From UBA1429 sp964482225 (lineage in GTDB: Bacteria > Chloroflexota > Anaerolineae > UBA1429), in assembly GCA_964482225.1 (NCBI GenBank), contig CAYZWT010000020.1:9825-73824 (forward strand): a DNA stretch of 64,000 nt. Direction: 5' to 3'. This document shows positions 33,189 to 42,570 of this stretch, piece by piece. A program made the position numbers and the translations under genes. Within the stretch, counting starts at the first letter, position 1; every line of letters starts with the position of its first letter. A model generated the notes under the pieces. It saw only the letters and a list, made by a program, of their open reading frames with translations. It did not search any database and had not been told where the DNA came from.

Positions 33189-35453
33189 GTGAAGGCTTTG
33201 GCTCGTCTCACCGGTCGCTTGTTCTTGTTGTGCTGCCTCGTCGCGGCGACGGTTGCCGCGCCCGGCCTGGCGATGGCGCAGGCCGCGGCCCTTGCGCCCG
33301 CGCCCGTTGGCGCACAACCCGATTCCGTTGTAGCGCCCTCGCAGGGGGCGCCCCTGTTCATCGAGAACGTGGGCCAGTTCGACCCCCAGGCCCGCTTTCT
33401 CGTGCGCGGCGGCGGGGGCGCCCTCTGGCTGGCCCAGGACGCCCTCTGGCTCACCCTGCTGGAGCCCGCCTCGCCGCCCGAGCGCTCGCCCGGCGCGCTC
33501 GATCGCGCAGCCTTTGAGGCGGAGCCGCGCCAGGGCGTGCACCTACGGCTGAGCTTTGTGGGGGCCAACCCCGAGGCCGAGATCGTGCCCTTGGCCCGCT
33601 CCGAGACCATCGTCTCCTACTTCATCGGGAACGACCCGGACGCCTGGCGCCCCGACGTGCCCGTCTGGCATGGCGCGCGTTATGTGGACCTCTATCCCGG
33701 GCTGGATCTGGAGATCACCGGAGAGGCGGGCCAGTGGGCCTGGCGCATGGTGGCCACCGATGCCGCCGCATCGCTAGACGCCGCATCGCTGGACAGCGTC
33801 CAGCTCCGGGTCGAGGGAGCAGACGCGCTGGCCCTGGAGCGCGGCGCCCTGCGCATCGAGACCGCCCTGGGCCCGCTGGGGCTGCCCTTGCTGGGCGCCG
33901 TGGATGCGCAAGACCGTGCGGTGGCGACGGGCGCCCCTCGCATGCAGGGAGAGCGCGTGTTCGCGCCCTTTGGCGAAGTGGCCACGAACGGTGGGTCGGT
34001 TGCCGCCCAGGCGGGCGAACTGGTCTACAGCACGTTCTTAGGGGGAGGTGTGTGGGACTATGCCGGGCGGCTGGCAGTGGATGCGCAAGGCCGCGTCTAT
34101 GTATCGGGAATCACAACCTCTGACGACTATCCCACCACGCCCGGAGCCTTTGACGCGGCCTACAACGGGGGATGGTCGGACTTGTTCGTCAGCGTTCTAA
34201 ATCCAGAGGGAACGGAGCTGGTCTATAGCACGTTTCTGGGGGGAAATGCCGAGGATTATGCGTTCGATATCGCAGTGGACGAAAAGGGGCAGGCGCATAT
34301 CGTAGGCGTCACCCGCTCCACAGACTTTCCCATCACGCCTGATGCCTTTGACTCGGACCATACTGGCTATGCGCCTTTTGTAATAGACCTCTTTGTCACC
34401 GCTCTGGCTTCCGATGGTGCTTCCCTGGTCTATAGCACGTTTCTGGGAAGGCGGATCACTGACGGCGGCAACAGTTACATCGCTGTGGATGCGGCGGGGA
34501 GGGCCTACGTCACCGGCCCTCCTTCCAGCCCCCAGCCCATAACTCCGGGGGCCTATGACACGACCTACAATGGTAGTTGGGATCTGACGATAAGTGTTCT
34601 GAACCCCCAGGGAACGGATCTGGTCTACAGCACGTACCTGGGCGGAAACCATATGGAGATGGCTGGCGGAATTGCCGTGGACCACATGGGTCGCGCTTAT
34701 GTTACGGGACGGACGCGTTCCCCCGATTTTCCCGCCACCCCCGGGGCTTTTGACACCGGGCCTGATCCCGGCTTGGGCAAGGCGTTTGTCACCGTCCTGA
34801 ACCCAGAAGGCTCAGACCTGATCTATAGCACTTTTTTGGGGGGCTCGGGGGCAGATTATGGCCGCGGCGTTGCCGTAGACAGGTTCGGGCGCGCCTACGT
34901 AGTTGGCAGTACCCAGTCCCGCAACTTTCCTGTCACGCCCGGAGCCTACGACACAACCCGCAATGGCATCAACTGGGATGACTTTGACGCCTTTGTGAGC
35001 GTGCTGACCCCGGATGGTTCGGCGTTGGTCTATAGCACCTTCCTGGGAGGAAGCGCGAGCGATGGCGCCGGAGCGATCGCACTGGATTGGGCGGGGCGGG
35101 CTTATGTTACCGGTTCGGCGTCTTCCTCCGATTTTCCGACCACCCCCGATGCCTACAGTACCACTCCTTTCGGAAAGAGAGACGTCTTTGTCTCGATTCT
35201 CGATCCCCAGGGAGCGCGTTTGGTCTACAGCACGCTGATCGGGGGAAACGAGGACGAATGGGGTAGGAAAATCTCGCTCGATGCCGCGGGACGCATCCAT
35301 ATCGCGGGCTCTACTGCATCTACCGACTACCCCACTACGCCGGGGGCCTATGACACCAGCTACAACGGCGGTGACGAAGATGTCTTTGTCACCGTGCTTG
35401 AGGGGCTGCCTCCCCTGGATCGGCTCATCCACCTGCCGGCGTTGATGCGCTGA
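33189..35453 (+). CDS. Secreted seven-bladed SBBP-repeat beta-propeller (paralogue 1)
   Basis: 754 residues from GTG 33189 (AGGAGG, 8-nt spacing). The signal peptide has a basic start, hydrophobic core and a GLAMAQA-type end. A DUF7948-like N-terminal domain (FIENVGQFDPQARFLVRGGGG ... DVPVWHGARYVDLYPGLDLEITGE) covers about 55-250. Seven SBBP repeats follow, each with LVYSTFLGG, a GIAVD strand, RAYVTG and TTPGAYDTT, consistent with a single seven-blade propeller. Such proteins are surface or matrix proteins of unknown ligand. It ends shortly after the last repeat with no sorting signal. It shares domain order and promoter type with the next gene. Confidence 0.88.
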   Translation: MKALARLTGRLFLLCCLVAATVAAPGLAMAQAAALAPAPVGAQPDSVVAPSQGAPLFIENVGQFDPQARFLVRGGGGALWLAQDALWLTLLEPASPPERSPGALDRAAFEAEPRQGVHLRLSFVGANPEAEIVPLARSETIVSYFIGNDPDAWRPDVPVWHGARYVDLYPGLDLEITGEAGQWAWRMVATDAAASLDAASLDSVQLRVEGADALALERGALRIETALGPLGLPLLGAVDAQDRAVATGAPRMQGERVFAPFGEVATNGGSVAAQAGELVYSTFLGGGVWDYAGRLAVDAQGRVYVSGITTSDDYPTTPGAFDAAYNGGWSDLFVSVLNPEGTELVYSTFLGGNAEDYAFDIAVDEKGQAHIVGVTRSTDFPITPDAFDSDHTGYAPFVIDLFVTALASDGASLVYSTFLGRRITDGGNSYIAVDAAGRAYVTGPPSSPQPITPGAYDTTYNGSWDLTISVLNPQGTDLVYSTYLGGNHMEMAGGIAVDHMGRAYVTGRTRSPDFPATPGAFDTGPDPGLGKAFVTVLNPEGSDLIYSTFLGGSGADYGRGVAVDRFGRAYVVGSTQSRNFPVTPGAYDTTRNGINWDDFDAFVSVLTPDGSALVYSTFLGGSASDGAGAIALDWAGRAYVTGSASSSDFPTTPDAYSTTPFGKRDVFVSILDPQGARLVYSTLIGGNEDEWGRKISLDAAGRIHIAGSTASTDYPTTPGAYDTSYNGGDEDVFVTVLEGLPPLDRLIHLPALMR

Positions 35454-35477
35454 CAGCCTATCTCTTACACACAACAC

Positions 35478-35510
35478 GAGGCGCAGGGCCCTTTCGGGGC
35501 CCTGCGCCTC
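35478..35510 (+). terminator. Rho-independent terminator after SBBP paralogue 1
   Basis: 14-bp GC-rich stem (GAGGCGCAGGGCCC arm) with a 5-nt loop, 24 bp after the stop. A CTTTTTG run comes later. Almost the same stem ends the next two genes. Confidence 0.75.
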
Positions 35511-35546
35511 GTGGCCCACTGCCCTCGCTTTTTGCGCCAATATGCA

Positions 35547-35576
35547 TTGACAATAAGACCACGTAAAGTGTATATT
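35547..35576 (+). promoter_or_regulatory. Promoter of the second SBBP-repeat gene
   Basis: TTGACA (35547-35552), 18-bp spacer, TATATT (35571-35576). Confidence 0.65.
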
Positions 35577-35651
35577 GGGTTTGTGGCACTCGGGCCGTCT
35601 TTGTAGGCGGGCCTTTGGCCCGTCTGCCCCCGCGCAAAGGAGGTACCCCCT

Positions 35652-37841
35652 ATGCGCAAGTCTCGTCTCTTGGCCGGTCGGATCCTCTTGGCATGTGCGC
35701 TCGCCGTTGTTGCCCTGGCGCCGCCCCTGGCCCACGCCCAGTCGCCGCCACCGAGGGCGCCGGAGATCGCCGCCTCTTCATCCCTCCTGTTCATCGAGAA
35801 CGTTGGCCAGTTCGACCCCGCAGCCCGCTTTCTCGTGCGCGGCGGCGGGGCCACCCTCTGGCTGGCCCAGGACGCCCTCTGGCTCACCGTCATGGAGCCC
35901 GCGCCACCGCCCGAGCGCTCCCCCGGCGCGCTTGATGGCCCAGCCGCTGAGGCAGAGCCCCGCCAGGGCGTGCACCTGCGCCTCTCGTTCCTGGGGGCCA
36001 ACCGTGCGCCTGAGATCGCGCCCTTCCACCGCTCCGAGACAATCGTCTCCTACTTTTACGGGAACGACCCGGACGCGTGGCGGCCCGATGTGCCCGTCTG
36101 GCAGGGCGTGCGCTATGTGGACCTCTACCCGGGGCTGGATCTGGAGATCACGGGCGACGGTGGGCGCTGGGCCTGGCGCATGGTGGCCACGGACGCGAGC
36201 GCCGCTCTCGATGCCGTGCAACTGCGCATCGAGGGCGCTGAGGCATTGGCCCTGGATCGCGGCGCGTTGCGCATTGAGACCGCCCTGGGCCCGCTGGCCC
36301 TGCCCCTGCTGGAGGCCGTGGACGCCCAGGGCCGGGCGCTGGCGGCGGGCAGCCCCCGCTTGCAGGGCGAGTCTGTCGCCGCGCCCTTTGGCGAAGCGGC
36401 CGCGAGCGATGGGCCGGTTGGCGCCCAGGCTGGCGGCCTCTTGTACAGCACCTATCTGGGCGGTAGCGGCCAAGACGAGGGCAAGGGCATCGCCGTGGAC
36501 GGCCAGGGGCGGGCCTACGTGACGGGCCGTACCTACTCGGCCACTTACCCCACCACGCCCGGGGCTTACGACACGACCTACAACCAGGCTGCAGACGTCT
36601 TTGTCAGCGTCCTCAACCCGAGCGGCACAGCCTTGGTCTACAGCACCTTTCTGGGCGGCCCCGGCGATGACCGGGCCGAGGCCATCGCGGTGGATGCATC
36701 GGGCCGCGCCTATGTCACCGGCTGGACCGGCTCCAGCCAGTATCCCCACACGCCCGGAGCCTACGACACGACCATAAACGGCGATCTGGACGCCTTTGTC
36801 ACCGTCTTGGACCCCACGGGGGCGGCCCTGGTCTACAGCACCTTCTTGGGCGGGACCCTTGCAGATCGTGGCTATGGCATCGCGGTGGACGGCGCGGGAC
36901 GGGCCTATGTCACGGGCAGGACCGTGTCCACGAACTACCCCACTACGGAGGGGGCCTACGACAGGACCTACAACGGCGGCGACTGGGACGCCTTTGTCAC
37001 CGTCCTGGAGCCCACGGGCTCGGCCCTGGTCTACAGCACCTTCCTGGGCGGCCCCGGCGATGACCGGGCCGAGGCCATCGCGGTGGATGCATTGGGCCGC
37101 GCCTATGTCACGGGCTATACCAAATCCACCGACTATCCCACAACGGACGGGGCCTACGACACGACCCACAACGGCGACGTGGACGTCTTTGTCAGCGTCC
37201 TGAATCCCACGGGCTCGGCCCTGGTCTACAGCACCTTCCTGGGCGGGAGCAGCTGGGACGGAGGCTATGGCATCGCGGTGGACGGCGCGGGGCAGGCCTA
37301 CGTGACGGGCTTTACCTACTCCGCCAACCACCCCACCACGCCCGGGGCCTACGACACGACCCACAATGGCCACGGGGACGTGTTTGTCAGCGTCCTGGAT
37401 CCCACGGGGGCAGCCCTGGTCTACAGCACCCTCCTGGGCGGGAGCGGCGAGGACTATGCCTATGGCATCGCGGTGGACAGCGCAGGGCGGGCCTACATAG
37501 CGGGCGCTACCTACTCCGCCAACTACCCTACCACGCCCGGGGCCTACGACTCGACCTACAATGGCGACGCGGACGTCTTTGTCAGCGTCCTGGACCCCAC
37601 GGGCGAGGAGTTGATGTACAGCACCTTCGTGGGCAGCAGCACCTTTGAGTGGAGCTATGGCATCGCGGTAAGCAGCGCGAGGCGGGCCTATGTCACGGGC
37701 TACACCTTGTCTGGCAACTACCCCACCACGCCTGGGGCGTTTGACACGACCCACAACGGCAATTGGGACGTTTTTGTCAGCGCGCTGGATGTGCCTCTGG
37801 TTTGGGAGCACACCTTCTACCTGCCGATCACGCGGCGCTGA
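35652..37841 (+). CDS. Secreted seven-bladed SBBP-repeat beta-propeller (paralogue 2)
   Basis: 729 residues; AAAGGAGG precedes ATG 35652. Signal peptide (MRKSRLLAGRILLACALAVV ... AHAQS), the same DUF7948-like N-terminal domain (about 60 percent identical by eye to paralogue 1), then seven SBBP repeats. Unlike paralogue 1, the blades are very alike at DNA level: 36632-36722 and 37022-37112 are nearly identical over about 90 bp, a sign of recent blade duplication or gene conversion. It has its own promoter and terminator. Confidence 0.88.
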   Translation: MRKSRLLAGRILLACALAVVALAPPLAHAQSPPPRAPEIAASSSLLFIENVGQFDPAARFLVRGGGATLWLAQDALWLTVMEPAPPPERSPGALDGPAAEAEPRQGVHLRLSFLGANRAPEIAPFHRSETIVSYFYGNDPDAWRPDVPVWQGVRYVDLYPGLDLEITGDGGRWAWRMVATDASAALDAVQLRIEGAEALALDRGALRIETALGPLALPLLEAVDAQGRALAAGSPRLQGESVAAPFGEAAASDGPVGAQAGGLLYSTYLGGSGQDEGKGIAVDGQGRAYVTGRTYSATYPTTPGAYDTTYNQAADVFVSVLNPSGTALVYSTFLGGPGDDRAEAIAVDASGRAYVTGWTGSSQYPHTPGAYDTTINGDLDAFVTVLDPTGAALVYSTFLGGTLADRGYGIAVDGAGRAYVTGRTVSTNYPTTEGAYDRTYNGGDWDAFVTVLEPTGSALVYSTFLGGPGDDRAEAIAVDALGRAYVTGYTKSTDYPTTDGAYDTTHNGDVDVFVSVLNPTGSALVYSTFLGGSSWDGGYGIAVDGAGQAYVTGFTYSANHPTTPGAYDTTHNGHGDVFVSVLDPTGAALVYSTLLGGSGEDYAYGIAVDSAGRAYIAGATYSANYPTTPGAYDSTYNGDADVFVSVLDPTGEELMYSTFVGSSTFEWSYGIAVSSARRAYVTGYTLSGNYPTTPGAFDTTHNGNWDVFVSALDVPLVWEHTFYLPITRR

Positions 37842-37862
37842 GGCCGCCTGCACACGCAAAGA

Positions 37863-37894
37863 GAGGCGCAGGATCCTTGCGGACCCTGCGCCTC
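37863..37894 (+). terminator. Terminator after SBBP paralogue 2
   Basis: 14-bp stem with one mismatch, 4-nt loop, 21 bp after the stop; sequence close to the 35478 and 38701 hairpins. Confidence 0.7.
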
Positions 37895-37917
37895 GACGCG
37901 GTTTCGCATATCCCGTT

Positions 37918-37946
37918 TTGACGCAGACCGCGAGGGCATCCATAAT
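37918..37946 (+). promoter_or_regulatory. Putative promoter of the mobA-like gene
   Basis: TTGACG (37918-37923), 17-bp spacer, CATAAT (37941-37946), 45 bp before GTG 37992. Confidence 0.5.
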
Positions 37947-37991
37947 CGCTGCCACTCGCGTTTTCCAGAAGACCCCGGAAGGGAGATCGGC

Positions 37992-38669
37992 GTGTCTCTC
38001 CATGCCCTCGATGCTTGCCATAGCGAGGTCAGACCCGGCCAGTGCCCGCCTGACAACGGAGCGAGCTACAGCGTCATCCTCCTCGCGGGCGGCCTGGGCG
38101 CCCGCCTTGGCGGACAAGACAAGGCCACCCTCCTTCTCGCTGGCGAGCCACTGCTGGGCCGGGTGCACAGATGCGTGGCCCCGCTAACCGACGACGTGGT
38201 GATCGTGTTGCGGCCCGATCAGGAGCTTGGCCCGGCCCTCGCAGCGGCAGTGCAGGGGGCCGCCGTCGTGCGCGATCTCCCTGGGTACTCGGGGGTGCTT
38301 TCCGGCATGGCTGCCGGGCTAGCCGCGGCCCGCCACGGCTGGAGCCTGGTTCTGGCCTGCGATATGCCCTTTGTGCAGATCCCGCTGCTGCGCTATCTCT
38401 GGTCGCTGCACGGCGATTGGGACGCCATCGTTCCGCGCCTGGCGGTGGGGCTAGAGCCACTGCACGCCTTTTACCACAAGCGTTGCCTATCGCCATTGTG
38501 CGCCGCGCTGGCCCAAGGACTCCGCCGCGTAAGCGGCGTCTATGAGACGCTACGCGTTCGCTATGTGGACGAGGGGGAGACCGCCCCCCACGACCCTCAG
38601 CGGCTTGGCTTTTTCAACGTCAACACCCTGCAAGACCTGGCGAGAGCGCACGAGTTACTGGCCCGGTAG
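37992..38669 (+). CDS. mobA: MobA-like nucleotidyltransferase (molybdenum cofactor guanylyltransferase)
   Basis: 225 residues. The GT-A signature SVILLAGGLGARLGGQDKATLLLAGEPLL, the metal-site LVLACDMPFV and a late FFNVNTLQDL (N-T-P/L-x-D-L) are MobA/MobA-like motifs. It would attach GMP to molybdopterin, or act as a related CTP/GTP transferase. The first 25 residues are outside the domain; a start nearer the domain is possible. It stands alone; no other moa/moe gene is in the window, and the convergent hydrogenase operon has no molybdenum site, so the adjacency is probably fortuitous. Confidence 0.8.
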   Translation: MSLHALDACHSEVRPGQCPPDNGASYSVILLAGGLGARLGGQDKATLLLAGEPLLGRVHRCVAPLTDDVVIVLRPDQELGPALAAAVQGAAVVRDLPGYSGVLSGMAAGLAAARHGWSLVLACDMPFVQIPLLRYLWSLHGDWDAIVPRLAVGLEPLHAFYHKRCLSPLCAALAQGLRRVSGVYETLRVRYVDEGETAPHDPQRLGFFNVNTLQDLARAHELLAR

Positions 38670-38700
38670 CGAGGCTCCAGACATGCCGGCGTAAAGCAAA

Positions 38701-38731
38701 AGGCGCAGGGCCCTTTTCGGGCTCTGCGCCT
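38701..38731. terminator. Terminator shared by mobA and the hydrogenase operon
   Basis: 13-bp stem with one G-T step and loop TTTTC. On the minus strand TTTTGCTTT follows, ending the 12-gene hydrogenase operon whose last stop is 25 bp away. On the plus strand TCTCTTGTCT follows, 31 bp after the mobA stop. Confidence 0.7.
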
Positions 38732-38755
38732 CTCTTGTCTCCTTGGCAGCGGTCG

Positions 38756-40174
38756 CTAGTCGCGCTGGAAGCGGCGGAGCTGGTTGCCCTCGGCGTCCAT
38801 GACATCCACGATCAGGGGCATCTGGCCCAGGGCGTGGGTCGAGCAGGAGAGGCACGGGTCATAGGCGCGAATGGCCGCCTCGACGCGGTTCAGCATCCCC
38901 TCGCTCAGGTTGTTGCCATCAATGAACTCTTTGGCCACCATATCCACCGAGTTGCTCATAGCCCAGTTGTTGCCGCCCGTGGCCACGATCAGGTTTACCC
39001 GGGTCAGCAGGCCGTCCTCGTCGGTGTGATAGTCGTGCCAGAGGGTGCCGCGCGGGGCCTCGATCACGCCTACGCCGTGGCCGGTGATCTGGGTGCGGGT
39101 GTTGAGGATGTCCTCGGAGAGGATGTCCTCGTCCTCGCACAGAACACGGATCTGCTCGGCGCCATAGAGGGCCTCGATCAGGCGGGCATAGTGGTAGTAG
39201 AGGGTCGGCTCCACCGGTCCCTCAGCCAGCGCCTTGAACGACTTGAGCTCCTCGTTGGCCAGGGGCGTGGTGATGCGCTCGGCAATGTTCAGGCGGGCCA
39301 GGGGCGCCACGCGATACACGCCCTCGGGGTAGCCCAGGGGCTTGTAGTACGGGAACTTGAGATAAGACCAGTCCTCGGTGCGCTCCTGGACATAGTCCAA
39401 ATAGTCGCGCCCGTCAAAGTCCACCACGTGGTTGCCCTGCGCGTCAATGAGGCGCACGGGCCCGTCATAGAGCTCTAGCGCGCCATCGTTGGTCATCCCC
39501 AGGTACATGCTGGAGAAATTGGCAAAGCGCTGGACGACATCTTGGTTCGCCGCGAGCCAGCCCTTGGCGATGGCGATGCCCTCCTGCAAAAAGCTGATCA
39601 TCTCGTCCGACTGGCTCAGCATCCAGTCGCGGTTCTCCTCCGAGAGGGGCGCCGAGACGCCGCCGGGCACGGCCCAGTGCATGTGGATGCGCCGGCCGCC
39701 CACCCTGCGGATCACCTCCTGGCCATACTTGCGCAGGCCCACGGCCTTGAGCGCCAGCGCCGGGTTGACCTCGATCAGGCCCGCGACGTTGCGAATGGCG
39801 GGATCGGCGTCAAAGCCCAGCAGCAGGTCCGGCGAGGAGAGATGGAAAAAGCTCAGCGCGTGGGACTGGACGATCTGGCCCATGTGCAAGAGCTGGCGCA
39901 GCAGCGTCGCCGGGCGCGGCGGCTCGACCCCGGCCACCCCGTCGCACGCCTTGGCCGAGGCCAGGTGGTGGCTGACGGGGCAGATGCCGCAGATGCGCGG
40001 CGTGATGACGGGCATCTCCCAATAGGGGCGCCCTTCCGAGAACTTTTCAAAGCCTCGGAACTGGTCAATATGCAGGTAGCTCTGGGCCACCTGGTTGTTG
40101 TCATCCAGATGGATGGTCACCCGGGCGTGGCCCTCGATGCGGGTTACGGGATCAATGGTTATCTTTTGGCCCAT
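38756..40174 (-). CDS. NiFe hydrogenase large subunit (group 3, HoxH/HydL-like)
   Basis: 472 residues from ATG 40174 (AGGAG upstream). The two NiFe ligand motifs are intact: RICGICPVSH (Cys62 and Cys65) and DPCLSCSTH (Cys441 and Cys444). The 25 residues after His447 form the C-terminal peptide removed by a maturation protease, whose gene lies in the same operon. DPVTRIEGHA near the start is the family signature. It is the catalytic subunit that splits or makes H2. Last gene of the operon. Confidence 0.97.
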   Translation of the reverse strand: MGQKITIDPVTRIEGHARVTIHLDDNNQVAQSYLHIDQFRGFEKFSEGRPYWEMPVITPRICGICPVSHHLASAKACDGVAGVEPPRPATLLRQLLHMGQIVQSHALSFFHLSSPDLLLGFDADPAIRNVAGLIEVNPALALKAVGLRKYGQEVIRRVGGRRIHMHWAVPGGVSAPLSEENRDWMLSQSDEMISFLQEGIAIAKGWLAANQDVVQRFANFSSMYLGMTNDGALELYDGPVRLIDAQGNHVVDFDGRDYLDYVQERTEDWSYLKFPYYKPLGYPEGVYRVAPLARLNIAERITTPLANEELKSFKALAEGPVEPTLYYHYARLIEALYGAEQIRVLCEDEDILSEDILNTRTQITGHGVGVIEAPRGTLWHDYHTDEDGLLTRVNLIVATGGNNWAMSNSVDMVAKEFIDGNNLSEGMLNRVEAAIRAYDPCLSCSTHALGQMPLIVDVMDAEGNQLRRFQRD

Positions 40175-40216
40175 TTGGTTATCTCCTATGGCGTGGCGCC
40201 GGCGTTGTAGCAAGGT

Positions 40217-40762
40217 CTAGTCGTAGGTGAGCAGGTCTTCGGTCAGCTTGGGCTCGCGCCCCGCTGCCAGCTCGGTCAGCACATAGGCGATCACGTGGGC
40301 GGGCGGCGGGCACCCCGGCAGGTGCACGTCCACCTTGACAATGTCGCGCACCGACTTGACCTTGGGGAAGAGCTTGGCGATCTCGGGCGAGCGCGGCACC
40401 TGCTGCCCGGGCGCGGTGCTGTCGGTCTCGACATAGGAGTAACGCAGCACCTCTTCGGTATCGAAAAAGTTGCGCATGGTGCAAATGCCGCCAAAGACGG
40501 CGCAATCCCCCATCGAGATCAGGATGCGGCAGCGCTCGCGCATGCGCCGGGCCACATGCTCCTGATGGTCATTGGATACGGCGCCCGTCAGGATGCCGAT
40601 ATCCACGCCCTCCTCGGGCGGGTGCTTGAGATCGGTTATGGGCGAGGAGAGCAACTGTACCTTTTCCAGTACAGCCACCAGCAGCTCGTCCATGTCCAAC
40701 AGCGACATGTGGCAGCCGGAGCAAACGTCCAGCCAGTCGGTGCAGAGCGTTATCTTGGCCAT
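40217..40762 (-). CDS. NiFe hydrogenase small subunit (group 3, HoxY/HydS-like)
   Basis: 181 residues, the short soluble type with only the proximal cluster. Cys ligands in CTDWLDVCSGCHMS, MGDCAVFGGIC and LPGCPPP coordinate a proximal 4Fe-4S. No signal peptide or medial/distal cluster region, so it is cytoplasmic. GGAGG precedes the ATG. It pairs with the large subunit 42 bp downstream. Confidence 0.95.
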   Translation of the reverse strand: MAKITLCTDWLDVCSGCHMSLLDMDELLVAVLEKVQLLSSPITDLKHPPEEGVDIGILTGAVSNDHQEHVARRMRERCRILISMGDCAVFGGICTMRNFFDTEEVLRYSYVETDSTAPGQQVPRSPEIAKLFPKVKSVRDIVKVDVHLPGCPPPAHVIAYVLTELAAGREPKLTEDLLTYD

Positions 40763-40815
40763 GTATGTCCTCCAAGCCTGCTTGGCGGGCCCAAGGCCCG
40801 CCCAGGCGCATGTAT

Positions 40816-42513
40816 CTATTTGACCAGGCCGGCGATGATCTCGGCTGTCGTGGCGGCGCGGGTCTTGACCCCGGCCACCACCTGGGCGACCTGACCATCG
40901 GCGTTGACCGTTGTGCCGCTCTTTTCGAATGTGGTGGGCATCGGCAGGATGATGTCGGCCACCTCATCCCAGGGCTCGCGGAAACTGGCCATCACGATGA
41001 CCTTGCCGCCTTGCGCCAGTTGCTGGAGCAGCTCTGGCGCTACGTTGGCGAGCTCGCCCGCTACCACGTGATAGAGGGCGGCCTTTTCACCGGCGAACGC
41101 CTGCAGGAAGCCAGCCTGCTGCAAGCCGCGGCCGTTGCCGCCGGGCGCCAGGCTCAACAGCTTGGCCTTGGCCACCTGGCCCGCCAGCTTGGCGGCCAGG
41201 GCAGCGCCCTCGGGGCCTGCCACGAACACGGGCATCTGGGCCTCGCCGGCAATGGCCACCGCAGAAGCAGCCTCGGCGGCGCTATAGCGGCGCATGGCCC
41301 ACTCGGCCAGGCCGCCGGCGGCCGCGCCGTCCTCGCCCTCGCCCACCAGCAGCAGACGGGCGCCGCGCTGGCGCACGCCGCGCTTGATGGCAAAGCCCGC
41401 CACCTGATAATCCTCGGCCATGTCGGTATCCACCACGATGAACAGATCGGCGTCGTCCAGATCGGCCAGTTGCGCCGTGGAGGCCTGCTCCGCCGTCGGG
41501 TGCATCAGGTACTTGAGGCCAGGGGACTGAGCCAACTGCTGGCCCTCTTCTACCGTCACAAAGCCGGAGGCAATGGTGGCCACGTCGTCGCCCGCCTTGG
41601 CCAGCTCTTCAGCGGCCAACGCCAGCGCCTCGTCCAGCGCGACGGCGGTCCACTCGCCATTGACGCGCACCAGCGGCTTGTGCACGCGGTTACGCATCTC
41701 GTGCAGCGGATGAAAGCGGCCGATCTCGCACAACAGCCCCTTGTTGGGCTCGGCGTCCCAATCGCCCTCAACGCGGATCACGCGGTTATCGCGCACGATC
41801 AGCTCGACGCCGCAGCCGATGGGGCAAGCCATGCAGCGCGACTTGACCCGCTGGATCTCGGCGGTGGCCCCCATGTAGGCGCTGGCGCGATCCATCAGCG
41901 CGCCCGTGGGGCAGACCTGCAAGCAGGTGCCACAAGAGACGCAGCTCGACTCGCCAAAGGGCACATCCAGGTCGGCGGTGATCATGGACTCGGCGCCACG
42001 ATTCTTGAGGCCCAGGGTGCCATTGCCAACCAGCTCGTCACACACGCGGATGCAGCGGCGGCAGAGGATGCAGCGGTTGTGATCCATGACAAAGAACACC
42101 CGCGAGGCATCCACGGCGAACTTGGGCATGGGCCGGTCGAACTGCCAGTGATCCAGCTCGTACTCGTAGGCCAGATCCTGCAGCTCGCAGCTTCCGCTCA
42201 TCTGGCAGAACATGCAAAAGTGATTGCGCTCGGAAAAGAGCAGGTTCAGGATGAACTGCCGGGCCTCGACGGCCTTTTCTGAGCGGGTGTGCGCGACCAT
42301 CCCCTCGAACACGGGAAAGGTGCACGCCGGTTGCAGCGTACGCTGCTTTTCGATCTCTACCAGACAGATGCGGCAGGCGCCGATCGGCTCGATGGCCGGG
42401 TGGTCGCACAAGGTCGGGATCTCGACCCCGGCGATCTTGGCCGCCTCCAGCACGGTGATATTGGCCGGCACGGCGGCCTCTACACCATCAATCGTAACGC
42501 GTACATTCGGCAT
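40816..42513 (-). CDS. NuoG/HydA-like iron-sulfur subunit of the hydrogenase
   Basis: 565 residues. 2Fe-2S domain (CDHPAIEPIGACRICLVEI, CTFP), His-Cys3 4Fe-4S (HFCMFCQMSGSC), two ferredoxin-type 4Fe-4S (CILCRRCIRVC, CVSCGTCLQVCPTGAL), then a fourth 4Fe-4S (CMACPIGCGVEL ... LLCEIGRF) and a truncated molybdopterin-oxidoreductase domain that has lost the Mo site. This is the NuoG-like electron hub of bidirectional and bifurcating hydrogenases (HoxU is shorter and ends after the second ferredoxin). AGGAGG precedes the ATG. It links the NuoF dehydrogenase to the NiFe pair. Confidence 0.92.
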   Translation of the reverse strand: MPNVRVTIDGVEAAVPANITVLEAAKIAGVEIPTLCDHPAIEPIGACRICLVEIEKQRTLQPACTFPVFEGMVAHTRSEKAVEARQFILNLLFSERNHFCMFCQMSGSCELQDLAYEYELDHWQFDRPMPKFAVDASRVFFVMDHNRCILCRRCIRVCDELVGNGTLGLKNRGAESMITADLDVPFGESSCVSCGTCLQVCPTGALMDRASAYMGATAEIQRVKSRCMACPIGCGVELIVRDNRVIRVEGDWDAEPNKGLLCEIGRFHPLHEMRNRVHKPLVRVNGEWTAVALDEALALAAEELAKAGDDVATIASGFVTVEEGQQLAQSPGLKYLMHPTAEQASTAQLADLDDADLFIVVDTDMAEDYQVAGFAIKRGVRQRGARLLLVGEGEDGAAAGGLAEWAMRRYSAAEAASAVAIAGEAQMPVFVAGPEGAALAAKLAGQVAKAKLLSLAPGGNGRGLQQAGFLQAFAGEKAALYHVVAGELANVAPELLQQLAQGGKVIVMASFREPWDEVADIILPMPTTFEKSGTTVNADGQVAQVVAGVKTRAATTAEIIAGLVK

Positions 42514-42570
42514 AGTCCATATCCTCCTAACGCTGACGGCCCTACCAGGAACGCCGCGACAGTATAGATG

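Noticed and set aside
37992..40174. Functional link of the mobA-like gene with the hydrogenase operon
   Set aside because: The genes converge, are separated by a terminator, and the hydrogenase NuoG-like subunit has lost the molybdenum site.
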